Source: a virus. From it: 64,000 nucleotides of DNA. A program made the position numbers and the translations under genes. The notes beneath the pieces were generated by a model that worked only from the letters and a program-made list of their open reading frames with translations, was not told the DNA's origin and ran no database searches. Numbering within the stretch: position 1 is the stretch's first letter; each line of letters begins with the position of its first letter. This document shows, piece by piece, positions 44,990 to 52,632 of the stretch. The stretch is taken from positions 62,001 through 126,000 of IMG/VR virus record IMGVR_UViG_3300034110_001237; one strand, written 5' to 3'.

Positions 44990-46009
44990 ATGACTTTCGA
45001 ACGCGACCTTGATCAATTTTACACCAACAGTGACATCGCTCTTAAATGCTATGACTTACTGCAAGGTGTACTGGCACAAAACAATATCAAACCTACCATA
45101 TGGTTAGAACCATCAGCCGGTTCAGGGGCGTTCTTTTCTATTGTGTCTGGTAGTAAGCTAGGTATTGATATTGATCCTAAAATTGATAAAGTGGTCAAAG
45201 CAGACTTTTTGGAATACCCTTTGAAAGATGAAGGTTATATCACTATTGGTAATCCCCCTTTTGGCAAGAATTCCAGTTTAGCCATCAAGTTTTTTAACAA
45301 ATGTGCAGAAGTCTCCAAAGTGGTCGCCTTTATTGTGCCGAAGACCTTTAAGAAAGACAGTGTGCAAAAGAAGCTGAATAACCATATGCACCTTGCTTTT
45401 GAATGGGATGTTCCCAGCGACTCGTTCAACATAAAAAAAGAAATTGTGGACGTGCCTTGTGTCTTTCAAGTTTGGATTAAACAAGACATCGTTCGTCAAA
45501 ACACTAACAAAAGCTCTCTGGTAGAAGATTTTATCTTCACTAATAGAACCACGGCGAACATCGCTTTTCAACGAGTGGGTGTAAGGGCTGGAACGATTAA
45601 AGGGTGTGCAGCATTCCCTGAAATTGCTGATGCGTCACATTTGTTTATTAATACCTTACAACCTGATGTCGTGAAGATTTTGAAAGTTATTGACTGGTCA
45701 GCGATTAAATTTAATACTGCAGGAAATCCAAGCATTTCAAAACGCGAATTGATTAGCGAATACACTCGATACAAAGCGAACCTTGTTGGTATTATTGATG
45801 ACTATCTGTTGTTTAATTTTGATGACGTTATCTCGATTGTGTTCTTGGTGAATGGTAATGTGTTCAACATAAAAGTTGAAGAAGGTAATCTTGTGTTCCA
45901 TGATGCTATTTTTAAAATTCAAGTGGGTAATGTTGACTTTAATTTGGTGAAAGCTGCCTATCTTGATTTCAAAAAAACATTGAATGAAAACCTCACTAAA
46001 AAAAGTTAA
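44990..46009 (+). CDS. DNA N6-adenine-type methyltransferase
   Basis: 339 aa. DQFYT near the N-terminus (8-12), motif I LEPSAGSGAFF (39-49) and motif IV GNPPFG (87-92) define an N6-adenine methyltransferase. No specificity domain is recognised and no restriction gene is nearby, so it is probably a solitary enzyme protecting or marking DNA. tRNA-Cys follows. Confidence 0.87.
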   Translation: MTFERDLDQFYTNSDIALKCYDLLQGVLAQNNIKPTIWLEPSAGSGAFFSIVSGSKLGIDIDPKIDKVVKADFLEYPLKDEGYITIGNPPFGKNSSLAIKFFNKCAEVSKVVAFIVPKTFKKDSVQKKLNNHMHLAFEWDVPSDSFNIKKEIVDVPCVFQVWIKQDIVRQNTNKSSLVEDFIFTNRTTANIAFQRVGVRAGTIKGCAAFPEIADASHLFINTLQPDVVKILKVIDWSAIKFNTAGNPSISKRELISEYTRYKANLVGIIDDYLLFNFDDVISIVFLVNGNVFNIKVEEGNLVFHDAIFKIQVGNVDFNLVKAAYLDFKKTLNENLTKKS

Positions 46010-46102
46010 AATATTTGAAAAAAAAGGTTGCCTTACCGATAAAGTTTTGATAGAATATCTACATTGAATGAGCAAAGCAATACGCTCTCAATGCCTTAAA
46101 AT

Positions 46103-46176
46103 GGCTGCTTGGCAGAATGGTCATGTACCGGATTGCAAATCCGAGTATGGGGGTTCGATTCCCTCAGCAGCCTCCA
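46103..46176 (+). tRNA. tRNA-Cys (anticodon GCA)
   Basis: Complete cloverleaf: acceptor GGCTGCT/AGCAGCC, anticodon arm with GCA at 46135-46137, T-arm GGGGG-TTCGATT-CCCTC with U54-type loop, discriminator T and encoded CCA. Confidence 0.95.
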
Positions 46177-46189
46177 ACTTTAAAACATA

Positions 46190-46216
46190 AAAAGACATCT
46201 TAGGATGTCTTTTTTA
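46190..46216. terminator. Bidirectional terminator
   Basis: AAAAGACATC/GATGTCTTTT stem; nearly the same sequence recurs at 50431 beside the paralogous - gene. Confidence 0.88.
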
Positions 46217-46228
46217 TTGTCTTCATTC

Positions 46229-46762
46229 TTAATTATTTGTGGTTTGTTCTATTTCTGGTGTGTCGATTGCCATTGTTGTTTTTTCGTCACTGCTTTTAAG
46301 GTTAATTGTTTTTACTGCATATTCTGGCTTGTTCATTTCTTCGTATAGATAGTAAGCGACATTACCTGTTATTCCCATATATTTTTTCATGTCATATTCG
46401 ATTACATGTTTTGCATTAACAATGGCTTGATGATTTATATCTGGAAACAAATCTTCTAGTTTTCCTTTGTAAACCATTTTGTCGAACATAATAGCTTTCA
46501 TGTTTCTTAAATCATGAATAACCATAATCAATATGACCAATGGAATGCTAACTGCAGCATAACCAGCCATTAAGTAATAGTACCAATCTGGCATTATTGA
46601 TAATGGAGCCAATAACAAAATCATCATTCCCACGAGTGGCACCATCAAAAAGAGAGTTAATTTAAATAATTTAGGATCTCTTTTTTTATCATACTCTACC
46701 TTATTTTTTTTGAAGTATTCAAAATTTTTTATAAATTCTTTTTTTGCTAATTTTTCTTTCAT
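46229..46762 (-). CDS. Two-helix membrane protein, paralog of the gene at 50458
   Basis: 177 aa. Two membrane segments about residues 35-56 and 62-85. Shared with the gene at 50458: an N-terminal FEYFKKN block, a KMVYKGKLEDLFPDI segment after the helices, and GITGNVAYxxY. The start taken gives GGTG six bases upstream; a GTG four codons earlier is possible. Confidence 0.8.
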   Translation of the reverse strand: MKEKLAKKEFIKNFEYFKKNKVEYDKKRDPKLFKLTLFLMVPLVGMMILLLAPLSIMPDWYYYLMAGYAAVSIPLVILIMVIHDLRNMKAIMFDKMVYKGKLEDLFPDINHQAIVNAKHVIEYDMKKYMGITGNVAYYLYEEMNKPEYAVKTINLKSSDEKTTMAIDTPEIEQTTNN

Positions 46763-46914
46763 ATTATTCACCATTCCTTTAAATTATCCTATTATTTTAT
46801 TGATGAATGTCAAATATCAAAGAACTATCCATTTGAATATATTTATGTTAAATAAACTTGACATTATATATTTTTTTGAATATAATACAGACTCAACTTA
46901 TTGGAGAATCGAAA

Positions 46915-47250
46915 ATGAAAAAAATGTCTATTTTGGCCGCTATTAGTATGTCGCTTGCATTTGTTATTGGTTCGCAAGCTATTGCGTCAGAAACTGTTGT
47001 TCAAAGTCAACCTGTAACCTCTGTTACGCCTCTTATTGTTGAAGCCACTCCATTTATGGATGTAAAACAGGTGATTTCTGATAGTCCATTGGTTGCACAT
47101 ACAGCCGAATATATTGCACATGTTCGTTGTCAAGATGAAGCCCGTGTAATGGTATTTAAAGATAGCCAAGGCGTATTGAAGTCGGTTCAATATACTGCCA
47201 GTAATATGAATGGTTGCACTGATGGTGATGGTGGAGTCAATTATCTTTAA
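46915..47250 (+). CDS. Exported small protein
   Basis: 111 aa. Signal peptide (KKMSILAAISMSLAFVIGSQAIA, cleaved about residue 24). Two Cys in the mature part (VRCQDE, NGCTD). TTGGAG before the ATG, TATAAT about 46880. Periplasmic, unknown role. Confidence 0.83.
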   Translation: MKKMSILAAISMSLAFVIGSQAIASETVVQSQPVTSVTPLIVEATPFMDVKQVISDSPLVAHTAEYIAHVRCQDEARVMVFKDSQGVLKSVQYTASNMNGCTDGDGGVNYL

Positions 47251-47263
47251 CTAGAATACAAGA

Positions 47264-47292
47264 AAAAAGGTTAGCATGTTCTAACCTTTTTT
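47264..47292. terminator. Bidirectional terminator
   Basis: AAAAAGGTTAG/CTAACCTTTTT stem between convergent genes. Confidence 0.9.
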
Positions 47293-47304
47293 ATTTTAGA
47301 TTTT

Positions 47305-49128
47305 TTACTGTCTACATATTCTATACATTTCTTCCGAAGATCCTACTTCATCTATTATAGCAGAACCTACATAAGTGCTTCTTGTATAGGTATATCCACC
47401 GGCAGCTACAGAAGCTGCGTTCGATCTTAATGTAGCTACAGTTACTCCACCATATCTCCAAGTTTGATATCGGCTTGAACCATTATATATTACTCCATTT
47501 GATGAGCTATATGCTGGACAAATAATACTGCTTGTTGTGGTTACTGATACAGATTTTACTGGACTATATCTTGTAACTCCATTTAAAGATTTCTTAGCAC
47601 TTGCATAATATGTAGTGGTTGTTACAGCAGATGATGCGGTTGATGGTAAGTTTGATTCTGCTGTTCCTGCACTATTCATTCCCTGTAACGTAGCTCCAGT
47701 GCTATATCCAGATCCAGAAAACGTAATTGCAGTGGATTGCACAACCGATGTGCTTACAGCTCCATTTACAGTAAACGTTGTAAATGTTGGGTTGCTTTCA
47801 ACAACAACAGTTTTAGTTGATTCAGTTTCGACATTGGCTTCATTTATAGCTATTACGGTGTAAACATATGTGCCTGCTGCTGTTGGTGTTATTGCTGTTG
47901 ATGTCAAAACACCTAAATCAACATTATTCGTAGAAATACCTGAATTAGCATTATTTGATTTTATCTTATAGCTTGTAGCACCGCTTGATGAGAATGATAA
48001 TGTGAATGGTGCATTTGCAAACACTGTAGATGGGGCTGTAATTGAAGGTGAAGTTGCGGGCTGTATCACATTGACTGTAATTTTTTCTTGTATGGATTTT
48101 CCAGCTCCATTTTTGTTTATATATACATAATCTTTCGAACCTGTTAATGGTGCTACTAATGTTTTACTTTGACCAGTTACATTTACATTATCTAGTAACT
48201 GTTCTTCAAAACCACTTCCAACCCAATTAAAATTAAGGTTGCTGTTTGGCCCTACTTTAATAGTAGTTGGTACACCATTTACAGTAAATGAACTAATTAT
48301 TGGCTCTGGGTACACTGTTATACTTTTCTTTTTATTAATTTTAGTCCCGCTAAAATTTGTCGATTCCAATGTATAGTCAAAATTTCCGACTGTTGTTGTT
48401 AAAATTGATTTTGTGCCTGATGGCAAGTTTACTTGTGAACCATCAAAAGTTAACAATTCAGATCCTTCAACATTCCAATTGAAAATAGCGGTATCACCAA
48501 CAGTTAATTTTTCTTTATCCACATTGAAAGAATTTATTATGGAGTCAGGAACAACTTCAATTGATAATGATTTTGATAAATCTGATATTCCAGTGTAACC
48601 TTTTGCTGTTAATGTATATGTTGTAGTTGATTGTGGATGAACAGTTGTATTGCTATTCAATGACACATTACCAATTCCATTATTAATGCTTACAGCATTT
48701 GAATTGAGCACATTCCAGTTTAATTTAGCTGATTGACCCATACCGATTCTTTGAATATCGCTTGTAAAAGTAATTTCTTGTTCAGGTTGAATGACATTCA
48801 ATGTGAGTTTTTCTTGTCTATTATTTTTACCATTACTTATTGTAATTAAATATTCTGTTGTTTCGAGAGGGGCTACATCTGCAAGTCCTTTTTTTGAGTT
48901 ATAAGAACCAATATTTTCTATGTTAATGTTATTAGCATATTTATAATCCCAAACAATACTGGTTTCTTCACCTCTTTTTATTATTGGCTTTTTTAGCTTT
49001 ATTTCTCCGTTAACTTCGCTATCTTTTATAATTATTTTGTTACCATCCAATGGAACATAAACATTATAGTCTGCAAAACTGTTTCCGCTTAATAAAGCAA
49101 TAATTATTAGATATTTATTTTTATTCAT
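47305..49128 (-). CDS. Large exported Ig-repeat protein of the ADY family
   Basis: 607 aa, the largest protein in the window. Signal peptide of 19 residues cleaved before DYNVYVPLDG. Then about six repeats of 80-90 residues, each opening with a strand like INSFxVxxxxLxVGxxxxFNWNV (about 47, 118, 198, 277, 360 and 445), the pattern of bacterial Ig-like domains. The last 75 residues form a Cys-bounded domain (IICPAY, YRICRQ). Probable surface or periplasmic binding protein. No strong ribosome site is seen. Confidence 0.85.
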   Translation of the reverse strand: MNKNKYLIIIALLSGNSFADYNVYVPLDGNKIIIKDSEVNGEIKLKKPIIKRGEETSIVWDYKYANNINIENIGSYNSKKGLADVAPLETTEYLITISNGKNNRQEKLTLNVIQPEQEITFTSDIQRIGMGQSAKLNWNVLNSNAVSINNGIGNVSLNSNTTVHPQSTTTYTLTAKGYTGISDLSKSLSIEVVPDSIINSFNVDKEKLTVGDTAIFNWNVEGSELLTFDGSQVNLPSGTKSILTTTVGNFDYTLESTNFSGTKINKKKSITVYPEPIISSFTVNGVPTTIKVGPNSNLNFNWVGSGFEEQLLDNVNVTGQSKTLVAPLTGSKDYVYINKNGAGKSIQEKITVNVIQPATSPSITAPSTVFANAPFTLSFSSSGATSYKIKSNNANSGISTNNVDLGVLTSTAITPTAAGTYVYTVIAINEANVETESTKTVVVESNPTFTTFTVNGAVSTSVVQSTAITFSGSGYSTGATLQGMNSAGTAESNLPSTASSAVTTTTYYASAKKSLNGVTRYSPVKSVSVTTTSSIICPAYSSSNGVIYNGSSRYQTWRYGGVTVATLRSNAASVAAGGYTYTRSTYVGSAIIDEVGSSEEMYRICRQ

Positions 49129-49314
49129 TTTATTAATCTATTATAGTTATTTATAAATATTATTGTATAACATATTTAACACATAACAATATCTTTATTC
49201 TATTTTTCTTAATTTTTAACTTGCTCATTGTAAATTTAGAAACTATCCATTTGCATATAGGTTTGTATATCGTATACTCTTTATAAATTATTTTTATAAT
49301 ATATGGAGATTATT

Positions 49315-49857
49315 ATGATCAATACAACAACCATTGAGATGGTTAACCATCCTTTTTCTATTACCGCACTTAATTTGTTGCAAAAAGACTTAGAAATTTG
49401 TGCAAAAAAAATGAAAAAAGTTGGACATGTTTCACTTTTGTTCTTTGCTATTTTGACTTATTTTGGACTTTCTTATATATGGACCTCTGACTTTGTTATT
49501 CACTTTTATTTAGGTGATAGAGTGATGCCAACAGAGACTGTTGGCAAAATGTTAGTGGATTATCGTCTTTACAAAACGAAAATGGGTTTTTCATTCATTT
49601 ATCTGTTGTTTACTGTCGGAATATCACTTTTGGCTTTAATGGGGGTAGATCGTCTTTTAGTAAAACATGTTGACATGACGATTGATGGAGAAGCCATATT
49701 CTTAAACCGAAAAGATTTAGAACCTGTCAAGAAAATTGAGCAGAAAATGATTGCTAAGAATAATGATGTTAGCATCATGTATCAAAACATCTTGAATCAA
49801 GGTCGTGAGGTTCGAAAATTTGAATATACCTTTATGAAAAAGCTTGCAAAAAAATAA
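49315..49857 (+). CDS. Two-helix membrane protein
   Basis: 180 aa. Membrane segments about 41-62 and 93-113, then a cytosolic basic tail. TGGAG before the ATG at 49315, TATAAT about 49295. It resembles in size and layout the genes at 46229 and 50458 but not in sequence. Confidence 0.8.
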   Translation: MINTTTIEMVNHPFSITALNLLQKDLEICAKKMKKVGHVSLLFFAILTYFGLSYIWTSDFVIHFYLGDRVMPTETVGKMLVDYRLYKTKMGFSFIYLLFTVGISLLALMGVDRLLVKHVDMTIDGEAIFLNRKDLEPVKKIEQKMIAKNNDVSIMYQNILNQGREVRKFEYTFMKKLAKK

Positions 49858-49922
49858 TTGCGAGCACATCTATTTTGTGTTAAAATCATATAATTAAAAG
49901 CAGTTTCAGTTAGGAGAATGTT

Positions 49923-50072
49923 ATGCCTAAGATTTCAATTGAACAGATCCGAACAGCCAACCAAAAGCTTATGGCGGGTAAAGGTGGTTCTGTTAAAAGC
50001 TATGCTTCCAAACTTTCTCAATATGACATCAATGAGATGTTGAAGAAAGCTTTTCATTCCTTGCCACAATAA
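49923..50072 (+). CDS. Very small protein
   Basis: 49 aa, basic and helical (MPKISIEQIRTANQKLMAGK start). Strong AGGAG lies before the ATG and the next gene follows after 11 bases with its own GGAGG, so it is very likely real. Function unknown. Confidence 0.75.
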   Translation: MPKISIEQIRTANQKLMAGKGGSVKSYASKLSQYDINEMLKKAFHSLPQ

Positions 50073-50083
50073 TTGGAGGTCAC

Positions 50084-50410
50084 ATGACCAAGAAAAAAGT
50101 ATTTGAACCTATCTTTAATGCTGATGGTAATTTCGTGGTGCTTGGTTATGATCCATTTTATTGTCAGTGGGATAATCCGGCACATCGTGCTATTCATGAT
50201 TTATTGTTTGATTCGGATGGTAATCTAAATGAGAAATTTGATGGTAATTTGACTGATGATATTCAAGATCTTGAAGAGTTCATTCAGGAATTGTTTAAGA
50301 AAAATCCGTCAGTATCTCCATTGTGTGATGCGGTTCATTTGTATTTCGCGGAACTGGCGTCCAGTGCAACCAATCAGCAGTATTCAGTTGCCAGTATGTT
50401 CAAGCGGTAG
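50084..50410 (+). CDS. Hypothetical protein, paralog of the gene at 2292
   Basis: 108 aa with GNF, YDP, LLFDSDGN, DAVHLYF and a C-terminal MFKR in the same order as the gene at 2292. TTGGAGG before the ATG. Function unknown. Confidence 0.82.
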   Translation: MTKKKVFEPIFNADGNFVVLGYDPFYCQWDNPAHRAIHDLLFDSDGNLNEKFDGNLTDDIQDLEEFIQELFKKNPSVSPLCDAVHLYFAELASSATNQQYSVASMFKR

Positions 50411-50430
50411 TATTTTAGCAAACTAAATAA

Positions 50431-50457
50431 AAAAGACATCTAGGATGTCTTTTTTTG
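50431..50457. terminator. Bidirectional terminator
   Basis: AAAAGACATC/GATGTCTTTT stem, near copy of the one at 46190. Confidence 0.88.
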
Positions 50458-50982
50458 TTAATCAATTTCTAATCGTTTTAAACCATGTACTCTGGCAATT
50501 TCATCAATGGCTTGTTGTTCAATAGAAGGTGTTGTTGCGTTATGGATAATCTCCTTATCCGTAAATCCATGATGAATTTTGTACGCAGTTTCTCCTGTAA
50601 TTCCACCTTTATAGAGAATGTCTGCTCTTATTTGTTCTTTGTAATAATTTATGACAGGATGTTCGATGTTGGAAAATAGATCGGATATTAAACCTTTGTA
50701 AATCATGTTATTAAATTTTGTTATTTTTCGGTTTAAAAAAGATTCAAGAAATGATATGGCAAATGTGAACAAACCACCAAAAACAAAAAATGTCCATAAA
50801 TAGTTCATATAAAGATTATATTCTTCATCATCTAATATTGTTGCTACTTTTGTCCCAAATCCTATTGTCATCACTAAAAATAGCATCAGTATAACGAGTC
50901 CATATGATTTAATTTTATATTTGTAATCGTTAGGATTTTTTTTGTAAAATTCAAATCTTTCTAAAAATTCTTTGTTTTTCAT
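50458..50982 (-). CDS. Two-helix membrane protein, paralog of the gene at 46229
   Basis: 174 aa. FEFYKKN block, two membrane segments (about 24-45 and 58-82), NNMIYKGLISDLFSNI and GITGETAYKIH, all matching the paralog. The ATG with AAGGAG was taken; an upstream extension has no site. Confidence 0.82.
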   Translation of the reverse strand: MKNKEFLERFEFYKKNPNDYKYKIKSYGLVILMLFLVMTIGFGTKVATILDDEEYNLYMNYLWTFFVFGGLFTFAISFLESFLNRKITKFNNMIYKGLISDLFSNIEHPVINYYKEQIRADILYKGGITGETAYKIHHGFTDKEIIHNATTPSIEQQAIDEIARVHGLKRLEID

Positions 50983-51061
50983 GATACACTCCTTTATTAT
51001 TTTACAGTTTATTAGTAAAAAAAAATTAATCAAATTTATTCAAAAAACTCCTTGAAAGGTA

Positions 51062-51090
51062 TTGATTGCTTCGTTTCTTTTTGCTAGAAT
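51062..51090 (+). promoter_or_regulatory. Promoter of tRNA-like RNA T1
   Basis: TTGATT (51062-51067), 17-base spacer, TAGAAT (51085-51090). Transcription would begin near 51097. Confidence 0.7.
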
Positions 51091-51137
51091 GGCTACATTG
51101 ATGAGATGACAACTCAAAAGTCACTCAGAATTGTAAC

Positions 51138-51240
51138 GCGGATGTGTGAGCGTAATAGGAGAGTTGGCCGTCCGTCCTTGAATAAAGGTTGCTCTACTGT
51201 TGTATTGGTAACGTAGGTTCAAATCCTACCATCTGCACCA
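51138..51240 (+). ncRNA. tRNA-like RNA T1 with expanded interior
   Basis: GCGGATG (51138-51144) pairs with CATCTGC (51230-51236) with one G-U at position 3-70, followed by A and encoded CCA. The T-arm is GTAGG-TTCAAAT-CCTAC. Between them are 68 bases instead of the usual 41. GAGC (about 51148-51151) can pair with GCTC (about 51190-51193) like a D-stem around a loop of nearly 40 bases that holds CCTT/AAGG. TACTG/TGGTA would make an anticodon-like arm, but with a 6-base loop. About 40 transcribed bases precede it. Not a normal tRNA; it could be a degenerate tRNA or a tRNA-like RNA. Confidence 0.65.
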
Positions 51241-51261
51241 AATTTCTTGATTGTTGTGATG

Positions 51262-51275
51262 GCTTGTGGTATAAT
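51262..51275 (+). promoter_or_regulatory. Promoter of RNA R1
   Basis: Extended -10 TGGTATAAT at 51267-51275, with TTGATT-like sequence 17 bases upstream. Confidence 0.75.
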
Positions 51276-51376
51276 CATCACATCAAACGAATTAGGAGCC
51301 TTCGTCAAAGAAGGTTGGATAGCAGCGGTGTCGCGGGCAAGCTATCAAGAAAGGTGAGAAATACTCCCTTTCATAG

Positions 51377-51441
51377 TAACAAAGTCCATCAGGGTGCTGT
51401 TTGCCTTGATTAAAACGCTTAGGTGAAGCGGTTCTTTGTTA
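51377..51441 (+). repeat. 65-nt RNA module, copy 1
   Basis: Closing stem TAACAAAG/CTTTGTTA; hairpin A ATCAGGG-9-base loop-CCTTGAT; linker TAAAA; hairpin B CGCTT-AGGTG-AAGCG. Loops A and B start 18 and 44 bases into the module, exactly as in the other copies. Confidence 0.8.
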
Positions 51442-51457
51442 CGAACTTATTTGTCAA

Positions 51458-51522
51458 TTAGCGAAGGAATTATAGTCCTAGTGGCTATGATTAAAACGGT
51501 TAGGTGGACTGGCCTTCGTTAA
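51458..51522 (+). repeat. 65-nt RNA module, copy 2
   Basis: Closing stem TTAGCGAAGG/CCTTCGTTAA; hairpin A AATTATAG-TCCTAGTGG-CTATGATT; hairpin B CGGTT-AGGTG-GACTG. Same length and offsets as copies 1 and 3. Confidence 0.8.
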
Positions 51523-51544
51523 GACCAATTTTAAAGGTTGTTAT

Positions 51545-51568
51545 TTACAGGTAATTGATGTATAATAA
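51545..51568 (+). promoter_or_regulatory. Promoter of RNA R2
   Basis: TTTACA, about 16 bases, then TATAAT at 51561-51566. Confidence 0.72.
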
Positions 51569-51674
51569 CTTCCAGTTAAACGAATACGGAGCAGCAGTTA
51601 AATGTTGCTGAATGGTAGCGGTGGTCGGGCGAGCCATTGTGTGAAGGGGAGGTGATTTCTTAGTCCCTCTCTTA

Positions 51675-51739
51675 GCAACAAGGGAATTAAGATGTTGTTT
51701 GTCTTGATTAACACGGTTGGGTGAACCGGCCCTTGTTGC
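51675..51739 (+). repeat. 65-nt RNA module, copy 3
   Basis: Closing stem GCAACAAGGG/CCCTTGTTGC; hairpin A AATTAAGA-TGTTGTTTG-TCTTGATT; hairpin B CGGTT-GGGTG-AACCG. Same length and offsets as the two copies in R1. Confidence 0.8.
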
Positions 51740-51751
51740 AAACCTTATTCC

Positions 51752-51778
51752 AAAGAGTTGTCGATGACAGCTTTTTTT
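51752..51778 (+). terminator. Terminator of R2
   Basis: GTTGTC-GAT-GACAGC followed by seven T. Confidence 0.85.
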
Positions 51779-51784
51779 GTTTTA

Positions 51785-51960
51785 TGCCCTATAGTCTAAT
51801 GGATAATCATTGACAGACTGACAAATTAGTCAGAATCATTCAGGTTAAACTGAATGTGAAGTTGAAAATGGTAACTTTTCGGTTCATGCAAAACCGAAAA
51901 GGAGGACGCCACGTATGTATGTTGGTGGAGATGCAGGTTCGATTCCTGCTTAGGGTACCA
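51785..51960 (+). ncRNA. tRNA-like RNA T2 with a long insertion
   Basis: The start reads like a tRNA: GCCCTA, then TAGTCTAATGGATAA as in many D-arms. The end is a standard T-arm GCAGG-TTCGATT-CCTGC, acceptor strand TAGGGT, A and encoded CCA. TGCCCTA pairs with TAGGGTA. Between are over 100 extra bases with hairpins CTGAC/GTCAG (6-base loop), ATTCAG/CTGAAT and a 10-bp CTTTTCGGTT/AACCGAAAAG. The insertion lies where the anticodon and variable regions belong. It may be an interrupted tRNA, a tRNA-like RNA or a decayed gene. Confidence 0.62.
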
Positions 51961-51983
51961 ATTTAATGAATGTGGAGATTATC

Positions 51984-52196
51984 ATGATTAAGAATAACGA
52001 ATTTGCAAGTGATTATGCTAAACAACTTGTATCTAACATGACTCTTGAACAACGCCAAATGGCATTTAAACACCTTGAAAGTTTTTTTGATGAAGTTACA
52101 ATTGCAACCATGAAATATGATGCACAATACATTGGTGAAGAGCGAGCAGCGATGGACCGTGCCCTTGCTGAGTTGGATGCTAAACCTTCTGTTTAA
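51984..52196 (+). CDS. Small hypothetical protein
   Basis: 70 aa acidic helical protein starting 24 bases after the CCA of T2; TGGAG before the ATG. It is probably on the same transcript as the tRNA-like RNA. Function unknown. Confidence 0.78.
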   Translation: MIKNNEFASDYAKQLVSNMTLEQRQMAFKHLESFFDEVTIATMKYDAQYIGEERAAMDRALAELDAKPSV

Positions 52197-52199
52197 TGG

Positions 52200-52390
52200 G
52201 ATACCTTTTTATTGGTGAATACTCAATTTATTGAGGTCGTAGGCTAATCCCTTCTTCACCAGCCAGATTTGCTGTAGGCTCTTGTAGCCTGTCCGACCGG
52301 GTTGTGACCGGGCAGTACCAGACGGTACCCATTTAGGTGGAGTCAATAAGGCGTAGGTAACTGGTTCCTATTGCAGCAATGATATTATTA
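52200..52390 (+). ncRNA. Possible structured RNA R4
   Basis: No gene fits 52197-52470. Helices: TGGTGAA (52213-52219) with TTCACCA (52255-52261), an acceptor-like pair ending in CCA that encloses CTCAA/TTGAG (52222-52235); AGGCT-CTTGT-AGCCT (52276-52290); CCGG/CCGG (52297-52311); GTACC-AGAC-GGTAC (52315-52328). It is followed by TTTAGGTGG, like loop B of the 65-nt module. No clear promoter or terminator. Confidence 0.45.
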
Positions 52391-52470
52391 ACACTATTGA
52401 GAGAATATTATGCCGACATATGAAAAAATCTGGACACGATTATAAAATGTTAACCCTAGGAGGGTAAATT

Positions 52471-52632
52471 ATGTCCAGAAGTGTAAAAGGCAGTAAAGGT
52501 TGTGGTTATGAATATTGGTCTAAACGTCCTATGTGCTATTCTTCTCCCGGTCGTTGGGCAAAGCAGAAATGCCATAGAATTGAAAGACAACATGATAAAG
52601 AGTTAATCAGAACTGAACTCAAAGATCTTTGA
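52471..52632 (+). CDS. Very small basic protein, conserved SxKGSKGxGYxYW type
   Basis: 53 aa. SRSVKGSKGCGYEYWSKRP (residues 2-20), then PGRWAKQKCHRIERQ. I recall this G-S-K-G-x-G-Y-x-Y-W-x-x-R-P pattern from tiny proteins of large phages, with no known role. AGGAGG lies before the ATG. Its stop is followed directly by structured RNA R5. Confidence 0.82.
   Translation: MSRSVKGSKGCGYEYWSKRPMCYSSPGRWAKQKCHRIERQHDKELIRTELKDL

Larger units (their letters stand above)
51282..51541 (+). ncRNA. Multi-hairpin RNA R1 with two 65-nt modules
   Basis: After CGAATTAGGAG come CCTTC/GAAGG, GATAGC/GCTATC (enclosing AGCGGTGTCGCGGGCAA) and GAAAGG...CCTTTC hairpins, then two copies of the 65-nt three-way-junction module (51377-51441 and 51458-51522). 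The first three hairpins and one module have the same order in R2. No ORF fits. Family not recognised; size and setting next to tRNA-like genes recall the large ornate phage RNAs, but I cannot match it to GOLLD or ROOL. Confidence 0.72.
51572..51778 (+). ncRNA. Multi-hairpin RNA R2, paralog of R1
   Basis: After CGAATACGGAG come CAGCAG/TTGCTG, AATGG/CCATT (enclosing AGCGGTGGTCGGGCGAG) and a GGGAG/CTCCC-type hairpin, then one 65-nt module (51675-51739) and a terminator. The order and the motif AGCGGTG..CGGGC match R1. Own promoter. No ORF fits. Confidence 0.75.

Noticed and set aside
47615-47863. An ORF opposite the Ig-repeat gene
   Set aside because: It is antisense to a well supported exported protein and has no start signals.
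51138-51240. Calling T1 a functional tRNA-Ala because of the G3-U70 pair
   Set aside because: The anticodon-like loop has six bases and no Ala anticodon, and the D-region is far too long.
51282-51778. Assigning R1/R2 to GOLLD, ROOL, HEARO or tmRNA
   Set aside because: The setting is similar but I cannot match the motifs or sizes from memory, so no family name is given.
51966-51984. Earlier in-frame ATG for the 70-aa gene
   Set aside because: The ribosome site TGGAG lies between the two ATGs, so the later one fits.
52410-52445. 11-codon ORF (MPTYEKIWTRL) before the 53-aa gene
   Set aside because: No ribosome site at proper spacing and no other support; could be chance.
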